Below are positions 43,305-54,675 of a stretch of DNA of 64,000 nucleotides, piece by piece. A program made the translations under genes and the position numbers. This DNA comes from Chrysaora quinquecirrha (taxonomy: Eukaryota; Cnidaria; Scyphozoa; Semaeostomeae; Pelagiidae): assembly GCA_014526335.1 (NCBI GenBank), contig JACTAT010000006.1, positions 5,578,070-5,642,069 of the forward strand, read 5' to 3'. Each line of letters begins with the position of its first letter. Position 1 is the stretch's first letter. Under the pieces are notes generated by a model, which was not told the DNA's origin, ran no database searches, and saw only the letters and a list, made by a program, of their open reading frames with translations.

Positions 43305-44995
43305 AGTTAAGGATCAGTAAGGATTAGTTAAGGATATGTAAGGACCAGTAAAGATCAGGTAATGATTAGTTAAGGATCAGTAATGATCAGCTAAGGATCA
43401 GTAAGGATTAGGTTAGGAGCAGTAAAGGATTAGGTTAGGATCAGTAAGGATTAGCTAAGGATCAGGGAGGATCAGTAATGATCAGTAAGGATTAGCTCAG
43501 GATCAGTAATGATTAGCTCAGGATCAGGTAATGATCAGGTAATGATTAGTTAAGGATCAGTAAGGATTAACTAAGGATCAGGTAATGATTAGTTAAGCAT
43601 CAGTAACGATTAGAAAAGGATCAGTAAGGATCAGCCCAGCATCAGAAAGGATCAGTAAGAGTTAGGTTAGGATCAGTAAGGATCAGTAATGATTAGTGAG
43701 GATCAGGTAAGGATCAGCTCAGGATCAGCACGGATCAGCTCAGGATCAGCAAGGATCAGTAATGATCAGTAAGGATTAGCTAAGGATCAGTAAGGATCAG
43801 CAATGATCAGTAAGGATTAGCTAAGGATCAGTAGGGATTAGTTAGGGATCAGTAAGGATTACCTAAGGATCAGTAAGGATTAGTTAGGGATCAGTAATGA
43901 TCAGTAAGGATTAGCTAAGGATCAGCTCAGGATCAGCAACGATCAGTTATGATCAGTAAGGATTAGCTAAGGATCAGTAAGGATCAGCTCAGGATCAGCA
44001 AGGATCAGTAATGATAACTTAGGATTATGATTAGTTATGATTAGTGAGGATCAGTAATGATTAGTTAGGATCAGGTAATGATTAGTTAAGGATCAGTAAT
44101 GATTAGTGAGGATCAGGTGATGATTTGTTAAGGATCAGTAATGATCAGCTAAGGATCAGTAAGGATTAGGTTAAGAGCAGTAAGGATTAGGTTAGGATCA
44201 GTAAGTATTAGCTAGGGATTTGCAAGGATCGTTAATGATCAGTAAGGATTAGCTCAGGATCAGTAATGATTAGCTAAGGATCAGGTAATGATTAGTAATG
44301 ATCAGGTAATGATTAGTTAAGGATCAGTAATGATTAGCTAAGGATCAGGTAATACTTGGTTAAGGATAAGTAATAATTAGTGAGGATCAGGTAATGATTA
44401 GTTAAGGATCAGTAATGATTAGTGAGGATCAGGTAATCATTAGTTAAGGATCAGTAATGATTAATGAGGATCAGGTAATGATTAGTTAAGGATCAGTAAT
44501 GATTAGTGAGGATCAGGTAATGATCAGTTAAGGATCAGTAAGGATTAGTTAAGGATCAGTAATGATTAGTAAAGGATCAGTAAGGATTAGCTAAGGATCA
44601 ATAAGGATTAGTAATGATCAGTAAGGATTAGCTAAGGATCAGTAAGGATCAGCTCAGGATCAGCACGGATCAGCTCAGGATCAGAAAGGATCAGTAATGA
44701 TCAGTAAGGATTAGCTAAGGATCAGTAAGGATCAGCAATGATCAGTAAGGATTAGCTAAGGATCAGTAAGGATTAGTTAGGGATCAGTAAGGATTACCTA
44801 AGGATCAGTAAGGATTAGTTAGGGATCAGTAATGATCAGTAAGGATTAGCTAAGGATCAGTAAGGATCAGCTCAGGATCAGCAACGATCAGTAATGATCA
44901 GTAAGGATTAGCTAAGGATCAGTAAGGATCAGCTCAGGATCAGCAAGGATCAGTAATGATAACTTAGGATTATGATTAGTTAAGGATTAGGTATG
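43300..44995 (+). repeat. GGATYAG minisatellite, right arm
   Basis: About 1.7 kb of 'aaggatcagtaaggattag' units running away from the palindrome centre toward zinc-finger copy 3. The unit order partly mirrors the left array but with many differences. Confidence 0.95.
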
Positions 44996-45146
44996 GTTTG
45001 ATTGGTAACATCCTTCCTATGCAAGTGTGGAATTCCTTCCCCACATTATATTGAATGGAGGAACTAGTCTATAAATTCAAGGGAGTTTATGCTCTAGGAT
45101 TCAGGTGTTTAAGAGTTAGTCAACAATTATAAGTAAACAGCTAACC

Positions 45147-45569
45147 ATGAATCAATATAAATGTGATCATTGTGAATTCTCTTCCAAGTTTAAAAGTAAT
45201 GTTAAGCGACATGAACAAGAGATGCACGAGGAGAGTAGTGAAGAGTCTGACTCAGATGATGATATGGCCTTCAATGCGTAAGGAAGTGCATGAAGATGAA
45301 AACATACTGCAAGTCTTCAGGCGTGAATTTTTATATAATAGAAGTTTTGAAAACGTGACTGCAGTCATAGCAACCATGCAAAAAGCACAGAAGGAAGATG
45401 TTATGGATATGCAAGAGGCTTTAGATTATGCTATTGAGAAAAGAAAATATCTCATCATACATCAAGCAAAGAATGATGGGAAGAGGAAGCTAGTAATTCT
45501 GAGGATGCTGGTGTGAAAGAAGTTGAATATGTTCGTACTCAATCATTCCCATACTTTGGAAATAATTAG
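45147..45569 (+). pseudogene. Zinc-finger gene, copy 3, broken
   Basis: Same start and finger as copy 1. The shared 71 bp deletion shifts the frame near 45260. A further 9 bp in-frame loss (DAV of 'FENDAVVTAV') is private to this copy. The two NRF1-type palindromes follow at 45801 and 45918. Confidence 0.8.
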
Positions 45570-46131
45570 AAATAGCTATACCTAAAAATGTTTAGAAATT
45601 ATTCTTCATTAGTTGTCTGTTAGAAATATAACCTTGTTTCTGCGTGAACATTCTTTGAAAACGATGCCATAAATAAATTGCTATTATCTATAGAGTATAT
45701 AGGTAATATATTGTAATGTTTAGATAATACTTTTGCGTACAAACAATATAAAGCTATCATAAACCATGGATTAAACCATAAGCTATAAGAGATATTGATA
45801 TTGCGCATGCGCTCTTTGATGAAAATTCATATGACATACATCATTCAAATCTCTTTTATTTCTTTGTTCTACATACTTGTTCCCAGGCCTCTAGCTCTCA
45901 CCGTTATTGATATAGCTACTGCGCATGCGCAGTTGATGGGCTTCTTTTATTACACTAATTGTTAATCTGTTGGTATATTCTCTTATAGTTTTTGAATAGA
46001 TATAAACATCTTGTAAACCAGCAACTTAATTTTCATTAATTAAATTTAGCATTATTTCTATATAATTAAATGTAGTAATTTAAGACAACTTTTCAATATA
46101 ACATAAAACAGTCAATTAATAGTTTTTCACC

Positions 46132-48871
46132 ATGAAACTTGGTAGAAAGAGACAGTTTGATGCGCTGAAAAGATAGGACGTAGACCCATGCTGAAAAATG
46201 CCCCTTGTTCTATTTTTAGACTTGGGTACTAGCTCCCAGGCCTCTAAAAGTAAAGTTGGAATTCCTTTGCTGTATATCAAGATAAGAACATGAAAATTGG
46301 TAGAAATAGACAGTTTGATGCGCTGAAAAGATAGGATGTAGACCCACGCTGAAAAATGCCCCCTTGTTCTATTTTTAGACTTGGGTACTAGCTCCCAGGC
46401 CTCTAAAAGGAAAGTTGGAATACCTTTGCTGTTTATCAAGATAAGAACATGAAACTTGGTAGAAATAGACAGTTTGATACGCTGAAAAAGATAGGATGTA
46501 GACCCACGCTGAAAAATGCCCGCTTGTTCTATTTTTAGACTTGGGTACTAGCTCCCATGCCTCTAAAAGGAAAGTTTGAATACCTTTGCTGTTTATCAAG
46601 ATAAGAACATGAAACTTTGTAGAAATAGACAGTTTGATACGCTGAAAAAGATAGGATGCAGACCCCAAACGAAAAATGTCCCTTTGTGCTATGTTTAGAC
46701 TGGGGTAATTGGTACCAGACCTCTACGTAAGCTACAACAGTAGTTCTAATATGAATTGCACATGCATGAAACTTGGCGAAAAGGGTAGTATGAGACGCTA
46801 AGAAGGATAGGATATGGACCACAACTGAGACATACCCCCTTGTGTTATTTTTAGATTGGGGTAATTGGTATCAGACCTCTACGTAAGCTATAACAGTAGT
46901 TCTAATATGTATTATGATGCATATATCAAAGTGGTGAAAAGCGATATTTTGACACACTGAGAAAGATAGGATATTGACCGAGACGACCGAGAAATGCCCA
47001 TTTGTACAATTTTTAGACTAGGGATATTTATAATGATAACATCCAACATAACACGAAGTAAGTACAGTGAATAAATGCTTAGAGGGATGAGACGGAGAAC
47101 AATTTATCAAACGACCAATGGTTAGCGTTTTGAGCAAGTGAGATTTCTTTTAAATTGTGATTTTTATAGCTGTCAAGCGAGGAAAAGTAACCAAGAGTGA
47201 CTGATCCTTAGTTTCAGGTCCACTAAGGATCTTCTTCTTCTTCAAGTAATGGAAGGACTCGTCTGCTGCTTGTTGCATGACCGTGATGTTGAACCCTTGC
47301 CTTACTTGCCTTTATTTCTATTCTGGCCTTTATTTCTTCTCCTTGTTTCCGGTCCTACCTAACGAAGGATCCAAGGATTTGAATAGTTAGACCTGTTTTT
47401 GCTGCACGCTGTTCATATCGATCTTGCACTTGGGAACGTCTTTAAGCTTTGTTAGGAACATCGTCTCGTTTCTCTTTGTGTTAAGTGCCACTCGTGCCAC
47501 CCCAGCATCATCATTCTCCTTGACGTAACAATCTACTAGCTTCTGTAGCGTCTGTGTCACCAGCGTATTTGATGTTCATGATGTTAACACCACCGATTTT
47601 TACGCCGTCGTGGTTTTCCAAAGGCCATAAAGTGGGTTAACTGTATATATTGTTGTAGTCTGTTGATTGTAACCAGCCCTGTCTTACACTACGCGTGAAG
47701 GCAACCCTATCGGTTCGCTTATGTTGTTGGCTGGCCTGAAAGGACCGTTGTCATCGATTTATGGATGTACCTATTTCATATCGCACGCGTTGTGTGATGA
47801 CCCTTAGGGAAAATTTGAATGTGTGGCGCATGAGTATGATTGTTTGAAGCTTCACGCACTTGTTCCCAGTTTCTTTGGAATGGTTTCTTTACCTTATTAA
47901 ACAGCCCTTTTCGCAAAGTTTGATGCCCGAATTTCAATTTACAACAAAACTACTGTTAACAGCTTATATTGTTATCAAATGGCCCCAGGCTAAAAATAGA
48001 AAAATTTTTCAATTTCGGTCCATATTCACTCTTGATCGGCGTGTCGAACCACCTCTTTTCGCCAAGTTTGGTGCCTGTAATACAGTTTATAACAAAACTA
48101 CTGTTATGGCGTACGTGGCGGTTTGATACCAATTACCCAATTCTAAAAATAGCACAATGGGGCATTTTTCAGTCGTTTTCCATATCCTATCTATTTCAGC
48201 GTGTCAAACTACCCCTTTTCACCAACTTTCATGTTCTTATCTTGATATACAGCAAAGGTATTCCAACTTTACTTTTAGAGGCCTGGGAGCAAGTACCCAA
48301 GTCTAAAAATAGAACAAGGGGGCATTTTTCAGCATGGGTCTACATCCTATCTTTTTCAGCGCATCAAACTGTCTTTTTCTACCAATTTTCATGTTCTTAT
48401 CTTGATATACAGCAAAGGTATTCCAACTTTCTTTTTAGAGGCCTGGGAGCTAGTACCCCAGTCTAAAAATAAAACAAGGGGGTATTTTTCAGCGTTGGTC
48501 TACATCCTATCTTTTTCAGCATATCAAACTGTCTATTTCTACCAAGTTTCATGTTCTTATCTTGATATACAGCAAAGGTATTCCAACTTTCCTTTTAGAG
48601 GCCTGGGAGCTAGTACCCCAGTCTAAAAATAGAACAAGGGGGTATTTTTCAGCGTTGGTCTACATCCTATCTTTTTCAGCATATCAAACTCTCTATTTCT
48701 ACCAAGTTTCATGTTCTTATCTTGATATACAGCAAAGGTATTCCAACTTTCCTTTTAGAGGCCTGGGAGCTAGTACCCCAGTCTAAAAATAGAACAAAGG
48801 GGCATTTTCAGCGTGGGTCTACATCCTATCTTTTTCAGCGTATCAAACTGCCTATTTCTACCAAGTTTCAT
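46132..48871. mobile_element. Foldback-type element of inverted ~160 bp tandem repeats
   Basis: About five units of 160 bp (46132-46990) carrying 'atgaaacttggtagaaa', 'gcgctgaaaaagatagga' and 'gcccccttgttctattttt' face about six inverted units at 47850-48871. Both outer ends are 'atgaaacttggtagaaa'. The 860 bp middle has no clear gene; it contains a hairpin 'gatccttag/ctaaggatc' near 47201. Long inverted ends made of tandem repeats are the hallmark of FB/Galileo-like elements. It replaces the Bcl-2-like gene: the left flank is that gene's last codons and the right flank resumes in its promoter at 48919. It could also be a satellite rather than a mobile element. Confidence 0.7.
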
Positions 48872-48918
48872 GCTGGTATCACATTTTGCACGATTCTAGT
48901 GTTAAGCTCCCCACTAAA

Positions 48919-49240
48919 ATCAGGGAGTTCCCCATTCTGGAAACTTCTGTAAACTTCTGGAAACTTCTGGAACATTGCAAGTGATTTTCTTTTCTCGATG
49001 ATAGAGATTTGCAGGATACATTCGAACGTCGCGTTCAAATTATTAATCAAAGAGATTGCAGGATTTCTCGTTTCTAGAATCTTGTGGAACATTCTGGAAA
49101 CTTGTAGAGTAAAACCGATTGCAAAGGTTGTTAAATCGGAAACGAGGCTAGCAGTTTCAGACAAGATCCAAAAAACCGTCACACTATAGCGCGAGCTGAT
49201 GACGTCACTGATGACGTCACTGATACTAGAAGCCGGTGAA
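48919..49240 (-). promoter_or_regulatory. Heat-shock-type promoter remnant, cassette copy 3
   Basis: HSE array at 48935-48973 ('ttctggaaacttctgtaaac'), palindrome 'ttcgaacgtcgcgttcaaa' at 49021-49039, 'cactatagcgcgagc' near 49180, and two CREs (49200-49207, 49212-49219). The TATA box and the Bcl-2-like gene are gone. Confidence 0.65.
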
Positions 49241-50099
49241 GTTGTGCGCCCTCCTTCAACCTACTTATGGCACTGCTTCGTTTACAAAATTTTGCCAAAA
49301 ACCTTCAACAATGTATCTAGAAAAATTGAGAGATTTCATCATCTGACTGTGCTTTTCTATTGTATGGTGAGTATAGATTATAAAATTTTGTAATAAACAA
49401 AACATGAGAAGAAAAGTTGGTAGGTATTGGTATGGAAGTGAAGCATGTTCAGTTGCCTGAATGCTCAAAAACCATTTACGAAGATGGTTGTCTTAAATGA
49501 ATTATTTTGTGTTTAGGCAAATCCAAAAAAAGTAAATAAAATCTCTCCTGTACACAGAACAAATTCGAATATTGCCTAGGCATTAGGCTTTATATTTGTT
49601 TGTAATGAGAAAGTATGACACAGTAAACAGAGTTTGTGCAGTTTTTTGCATTTCATTGGTAATCTAAAATCATCATTGTGTTTTTGTATATTTTATAAAT
49701 TTCATTCACTGTGAATGTTAGTTTTATCTGCCCCAAGCAGCTTTTTTGAAAATTCTTTAAATTGGTAATACCACGAAATTGTTCTCTTATCTTTTTACAC
49801 TTGTATGATTGTTGATTTTATTTAACATATAGCCATTATCGTTTTTATCATAATCTTTGAGAGTACTTTTCAAGCGCTCAGTATTTAGTAAATTAGGTTT
49901 ATGATTATGGTGCTATTGTTAAAAAATAAAAATCCTTTATGTGTGCACATTGCTTCCAGGGTATTGTTAATTTCTTAAATGAGCTGATTTAACTGGGGCT
50001 TGTCTTCCTCTTGTATAATAGTTGAATAAATACCTTAGTATTAGGAGAACCAGGAGAGACATTGCTTCCAAGATGAATAAGGTTGTTGGCAATGGTGGT

Positions 50100-50794
50100 T
50101 GCAGTGTTGTAAAGGAGATTATAGTTCCAAAGTGGATTATAATTGCATCTGGATTTTCTCAACAGATGGGATGATTTGATGACAAAGGTCCTTGGTGGTT
50201 ACTCCCAGAATACTAATAGGTTCAAAATGTATTGCTCTGGTCATCATTTTATGTAGATGCAGCCCTTAGGTCATGGAGTCAGCAATAACAACTGCTGTTT
50301 TCCTTGTTTGATTAACACTTTGATTTGGAATTTTTTGGATTTGTTGGCTTTTGGTATTTCTTTTGGGGTGGAAAAAAGTTGTTATGTTATTCGCAGGTTG
50401 GTTGTAAGTGGGGTAAGGCGGATGGAAAGTTTGATTATTTGCCTTTGGTTGTTGTTCATTTGATTTTATTGGTATTGTTTTCTGTATATCATTCTTTTTG
50501 GTTTTCTTAATATTTGTTTCAGACATTTTTTGCGTTTGATAACTCAGCATTTTCTTTTCTCAATGCCAAGTTTTCTTTCTGAATATCTTCTCTGTTAATC
50601 TGCATACAAGGGGATTTAACAGAAGAAACAGCAGGTGAGCCAGATTGTTTTTTGATCACTCTTTCAGACCTTCCTGACATCAGAGAGCGCACAGGGGTCA
50701 ATTTGATTCCATATTGGTTATAACGCCTCTCAAATCTTGTCATTCGGATTGACTTGATATCAAATGACACTTTTAACCACCTTGTGAAATCCAT
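50100..50794 (-). pseudogene. Coiled-coil / SGNH-like ORF, right-arm copy
   Basis: The inverted counterpart of 37554-38240, more complete at its start ('MDFTRWLKVSFDIKSIRMTR' then 'FERRYNQYGIKLTP'). Coil, linker and 'AVVIADSMT' follow with one stop between them at 50519. A diverged 'IHFGT' region follows near 50140. Confidence 0.6.
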
Positions 50795-50804
50795 GAAGGA
50801 GTAA

Positions 50805-52107
50805 CTTCATATTTGTTCTTTTCACAATGTTCTTTATCGATGTTGATCAATCCCAATAAATTCTTCTTAATCACCAATGTATTCATGGCTCTAAAACCAA
50901 ATTGTAGTGAATACGAGATTTCATGTTTTTCTACAAATTTATAGAGACGTTCATACATGACTTTTTCTATGATTTTGCTGAAAACCGAGAGAAGAGAAAT
51001 AGGTCGATAATTTGATGCTGTTTGTAGACAGCCTTTCTTGAAAAGTGGGATTACTTTGGCAAACTTCATCTTGTCTGGAAATATCCCAGATTGAAAAGAT
51101 TCATTTATGATTTGAGAAAGTGGAGAAGATATCAATGGAGAAAGAGACTATAAAATTTTCATGGGAATGCTGTTAGGCCCAAGAGATTTGCCAGATTTTA
51201 GGACTGAGCTTACATCAGATATTTCAGAAGGAACTGAAGGTGAAATGAAAAATGAATTTCCAACTCTGTCACCCATAAAATCCACAGGTGACTTACTGGA
51301 TCTTGGTATATTTTTTGTGATATGATGAGAAACATTAACAAAGAATTTATTAAAAATGTTTGCAATAACCACTGGGTCTGATGTAATGTTATCATTTGAG
51401 TCCTTAAGTTTGTTAATCACATTGAAGTTGCTTGATTTTTTAATACTCACAACTGATTTAATACCTGACCATAATTGTTTCATGTTGTTGCTATTCTGTT
51501 GAAAGTAGTTATAGTAATAGCTGGCTTATCATTCAAGGAAACTGAAACTCTATTTCTAAACTGTTTATAAAGATCAATAAGAGACTGACTGTTGTTCCTT
51601 TTGAGCTTTCTAAGTATCCAATCTCGGATGTGCATCATCTTTTGGATTTTGCCATTGATCCAAGGCTTATTCCTGAATTTAATATCTCCTTTAGTAAGTT
51701 TCTTCGGTGGAGCGTGAGTTTTCACTAATTCATCCAGTATAGACAGGAGTCTGTTAAACTTAGCATTTACATCTAAAGCACTGTCATTCAAGAAGGTAAG
51801 GTCAAGGTTAGCAAAATCATTAAGGAGATTTTCTTCATTGAGGTTTGAAAAATCATGTTGAAAATGTGACAAATTCTTATAAGGCATTCCTGCATGCTTG
51901 ACAATTAGAAACTGGGGGAAATGATCTGTTAGTCGAGTCAAAATGTTACCACTTATGGTTTCATTATCTGTGATATTTGAAAAGATGTTATCAATAAGAT
52001 TAGAAGAATGTGCAGATACTCTGGATGGATGAATGATGCATGGCAAGAATTGCTTGGAGAAGAGAAAATTAACATAATTAGTGATAGGTGTACAAGAGTT
52101 GTAATTC
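50805..52107 (-). pseudogene. LINE ORF2: endonuclease end, linker and start of reverse transcriptase
   Basis: In order on the minus strand: 'IDNIFSNITDNETISGNI' (end of endonuclease, 52046 down), the linker with 'INGKIQKMMHIRDWILRKLK', 'FNKFFVNVSHHITKNIPR' (51380), 'GPNSIPMKIL' (51150) and RT blocks 'AKVIPLFKKG', 'NYRPISLLSVFSKIIEKVMY' (51040), 'LQFGFRAMNT'. The RT then ends; the YADD palm is absent and the coil/SGNH ORF follows. One TAG (51150-51148) and one frame change occur. It ends sharply at 52107, matching the left-arm LINE at 35301. Confidence 0.82.
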
Positions 52108-53715
52108 AGTTGTAATCCCTGTACTGAGCCTTATAAATGGTCGGACATGAAAGGCTTTTTCCCTGGGCCACCTAGAGATGCGCTTCTTTTTTAAATCGAT
52201 CCCGTTTCTTGCCAGACACTGTTTTAAGGTTTTGCTAAGCGTTTTGAAACCAATAAGTTGGTAAAAATTTCAATTTTCTCTCGGCTCAAAAAGTTTTGAT
52301 TTTGATGGCGGCCGTCTATTATGTTCTTTTCACTACAAGAACAGTGCTTCTTTGTCCTGCGAAAATTTTTCGTGCTTACTAAATCGTGGAACCACCCAAA
52401 ACGATCCAAAACCAGTCAGAATCACCCAAAACGACCCATGATTGAAATAAAACCACAAAACACCACCTAAAATTATCCAAAAATAGTAATTTTCATTTAT
52501 TAGGGGCCAGAAGAGCCTCAAAATACTCAGATTCTAGCAAAAATATCATCGCTGTGTAGTAAATTATCTTTTCCCTTTGGGCCAAAGACGTGAACAATTC
52601 ACTTTGTTACTTATTTTCAGATTAAATCTTTTGCGTGCAAATCTCAGGGGTTTATTCAATCACTTGCGGCTTTAAAAGCCTGGATTCCATATAAAATCTT
52701 AACGATTACCCCACATTCGTGAGACATGAGAATTTCTTTTCGTACGTAGCAGAGCCTTCACGATTACATTACTACGATTTAGTTGTGATGCAGTCTTTCT
52801 TGCAAGATATTTTGAGATATGAAAATGAAACAAGCTTTCCAGACAATGAATACCTTTCCCAACGGTATATTTGTTGCCAGCGTGCGATTGTGTCTTATCT
52901 CTCAACTTCACGCTCAAATACAATACTAAAGTACTGTTCTGAACAAAAAAGGATTTTCCGACTCCAGCGATGTAAAAGCTTTTTATGTCAACAAAGGTCC
53001 CAAGACGAAAGTATAATTTTAAGAGTTAAGAATGAAATTTCAAAGAACATGAGAGTTTCTGGTCATTTTTCAAGGATTTTCTGCCACTTAATAGATGATT
53101 CCAGGTGAATTGGACATTTCTGGGTGGTTTTCATCAGGTTATGGTTCGTTTTGAGTGCTTTTGGCTGGTTTTGGGCAATTTCTGGTTGTTTCGCATTTTG
53201 GTAAGTACTTTTTCACGTTTTCACGGGTCAAATTTTGGAATTTTACTCATATTCTTTCCGTTTTCAAGAAGAGTTCTTGCTTTGATTATTTCCATAAATT
53301 GCCATGATAAACGTCGTGTTTACTGTGTCAATGCGTATGAAACACTACTAAGAGGCCATAAATTTTTCGGGATTCAAGTTGAATGTTTCTTTGAAAATTC
53401 AGAGCACAAACACACGAAATGAAAATCGTTCCGATATAGTGAGATATTTATTGTTCATGAAGGACCTTTAAAATTGAAGACTGCGATGAGATAAAGATAG
53501 GATTTTCGAATTTACGCAGCAGTAATACTACTAGCTTTGCGTCTTAAGTTGACACAAAAGCGTTTGAAATATTCTCAGTAGATCTGGAAATTTAGTGGCA
53601 AAATATTTCATTAAGCACTTACCATCGAACTGTACAGTTTGACTTTCATTTAGGCTGTTAATAATATGATTTTCGAGTGCAGACAGGGCATAGAAACAAT
53701 GCATTAGAATTCAAG
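52108..53715. other. Outside the inverted duplication; weak inverted ends, no known gene
   Basis: 'gtgcttactaaatcgtggaa' (52371) and 'aaaacgacccatg' are loosely mirrored at 53130-53205, suggesting an old TIR element of about 840 bp. Inside it the plus-strand ORF at 52719-53108 (129 residues, Cys/Ser-rich C-terminus) matches nothing I recognise. Confidence 0.35.
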
Positions 53716-53834
53716 TGGATGGAACACAGTCAGAGATACCCTTAACGTCCGTGACTCACTGGCTCACTATCCCACCCAAGGTTTTGTTTTATAAAACTTG
53801 GCTTATATCTGACCTTCAGCTTTCTTATTACAAT

Positions 53835-53960
53835 GGTGATGATGATGATGATGATGATTTTGATGACATGAAGATAATGATGATTGTGATGATGATGATG
53901 ATGATTATTATTATTATTATTATAATTTTGATGGCATGCTGATGATGATGATGATCTGAT
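53835..53960 (+). repeat. (GAT)n-type microsatellite
   Basis: Imperfect GAT/ATT trinucleotide run between 53835 and 53960. Confidence 0.9.
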
Positions 53961-53967
53961 GATTATT

Positions 53968-54132
53968 GGCATCCCACAACCTCCCCGGACTCTAGCAAAA
54001 GTTCAGAAGGCAGCAAGTTAAAAGGCAGCTGAGTGGTATCTTGTCTTTCCAAGGCTAAACTGGTACAAATATTCACCCGCATCGCGGGTGTCAAGGTAAA
54101 AACTCACCCGCATCGTGGGTGTCAAGGTAATC
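53968..54132. repeat. Snap-back repeat, half copy
   Basis: Matches the right arm of 16944-17268 ('acctccccggactctagcaa' onward), with about 23 bp missing near 54020, and ends in two ACCCGC-GCGGGT mini-palindromes. Only one arm is present, so it cannot fold back. Confidence 0.85.
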
Positions 54133-54537
54133 CTTTTCCTAAGATCTCAACATCATCCATAGTGAATGTGTGCATATTAGTGCAATTTCAAAAGGTTATA
54201 TCAAATTCTAAAGTCTATGTAATGTAGACATGATGATGATGAAGCTATTGGCAAGTCCAATTATTGGAAGTCGATTGCTAATTATAGGTAGCTTTGCAAA
54301 TTGAATCATAAACATTTATATGTAAAGATTTAGCTCATCTGTTTTCCATTTCAGCATTGCCTTGAGGTGGACCTACGTCATAACTTCGTACATTAATGGC
54401 ATGTCTATTGCGCATAATTGATGAAAAGCGTTGAACATTTAAGTTAGGTAGAGTTTTTAGCTTGCAAGCAACTATGGTTTCGAGTTGATATATTGGCTGC
54501 TAGAATGTATACTAGTACAATTCTACTCATTTTTCAG

Positions 54538-54675
54538 TTTGAGCAAAGAGTGTACAGTACGCAGAGGGCTGTATATATATGATGGAAACGATGATGGTAG
54601 TTTGAATATGGGAAAATTCCTTATTGGTGATGATGTTCTCTGGGGTTATATGTCTCACTTTGATCTTGGCGGAAG
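54538..54675 (+). CDS. Candidate internal exon of an unknown gene
   Basis: Acceptor 'ttctactcatttttcag' and donor 'gaag/gtgagt' bound a 138 bp open stretch reading 'RRGLYIYDGNDDGSLNMGKF' and 'DDVLWGYMSHFDLGG'. 'IYDGNDDGS' looks like a CUB-domain loop, but that is weak. No partner exons were found nearby. Confidence 0.3.

Larger units (their letters stand above)
35301..52107. repeat. Giant inverted duplication centred at 43250
   Basis: The left arm from about 35301 and the right arm ending at about 52107 are inverted copies. LINE endonuclease, a coiled-coil/SGNH ORF, the heat-shock promoter, the zinc-finger gene and the minisatellite appear in mirrored order. At the centre 'gaatc-tct-gattc' (43244-43256) leaves a 3-base loop, and the sequence around it stays imperfectly palindromic. 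Arms differ by substitutions and by large indels: elements A and B and loss of the LINE RT on the left, the mariner-like MITE on the left, and the foldback element replacing the Bcl-2-like gene on the right. Confidence 0.85.

Noticed and set aside
22237..44995. GGATYAG arrays as CRISPR or telomere repeats
   Set aside because: Units have no spacers and do not match known telomere hexamers; they are an irregular minisatellite.
46116..48952. Repeated ORFs sharing 'LLEAWELVPKSKNRT'
   Set aside because: They are frames through the 160 bp tandem repeat; reading frames end at unit borders and no gene structure is seen.
53715..53972. Asp/Met- and His-rich ORFs
   Set aside because: They are translations of the GAT microsatellite.
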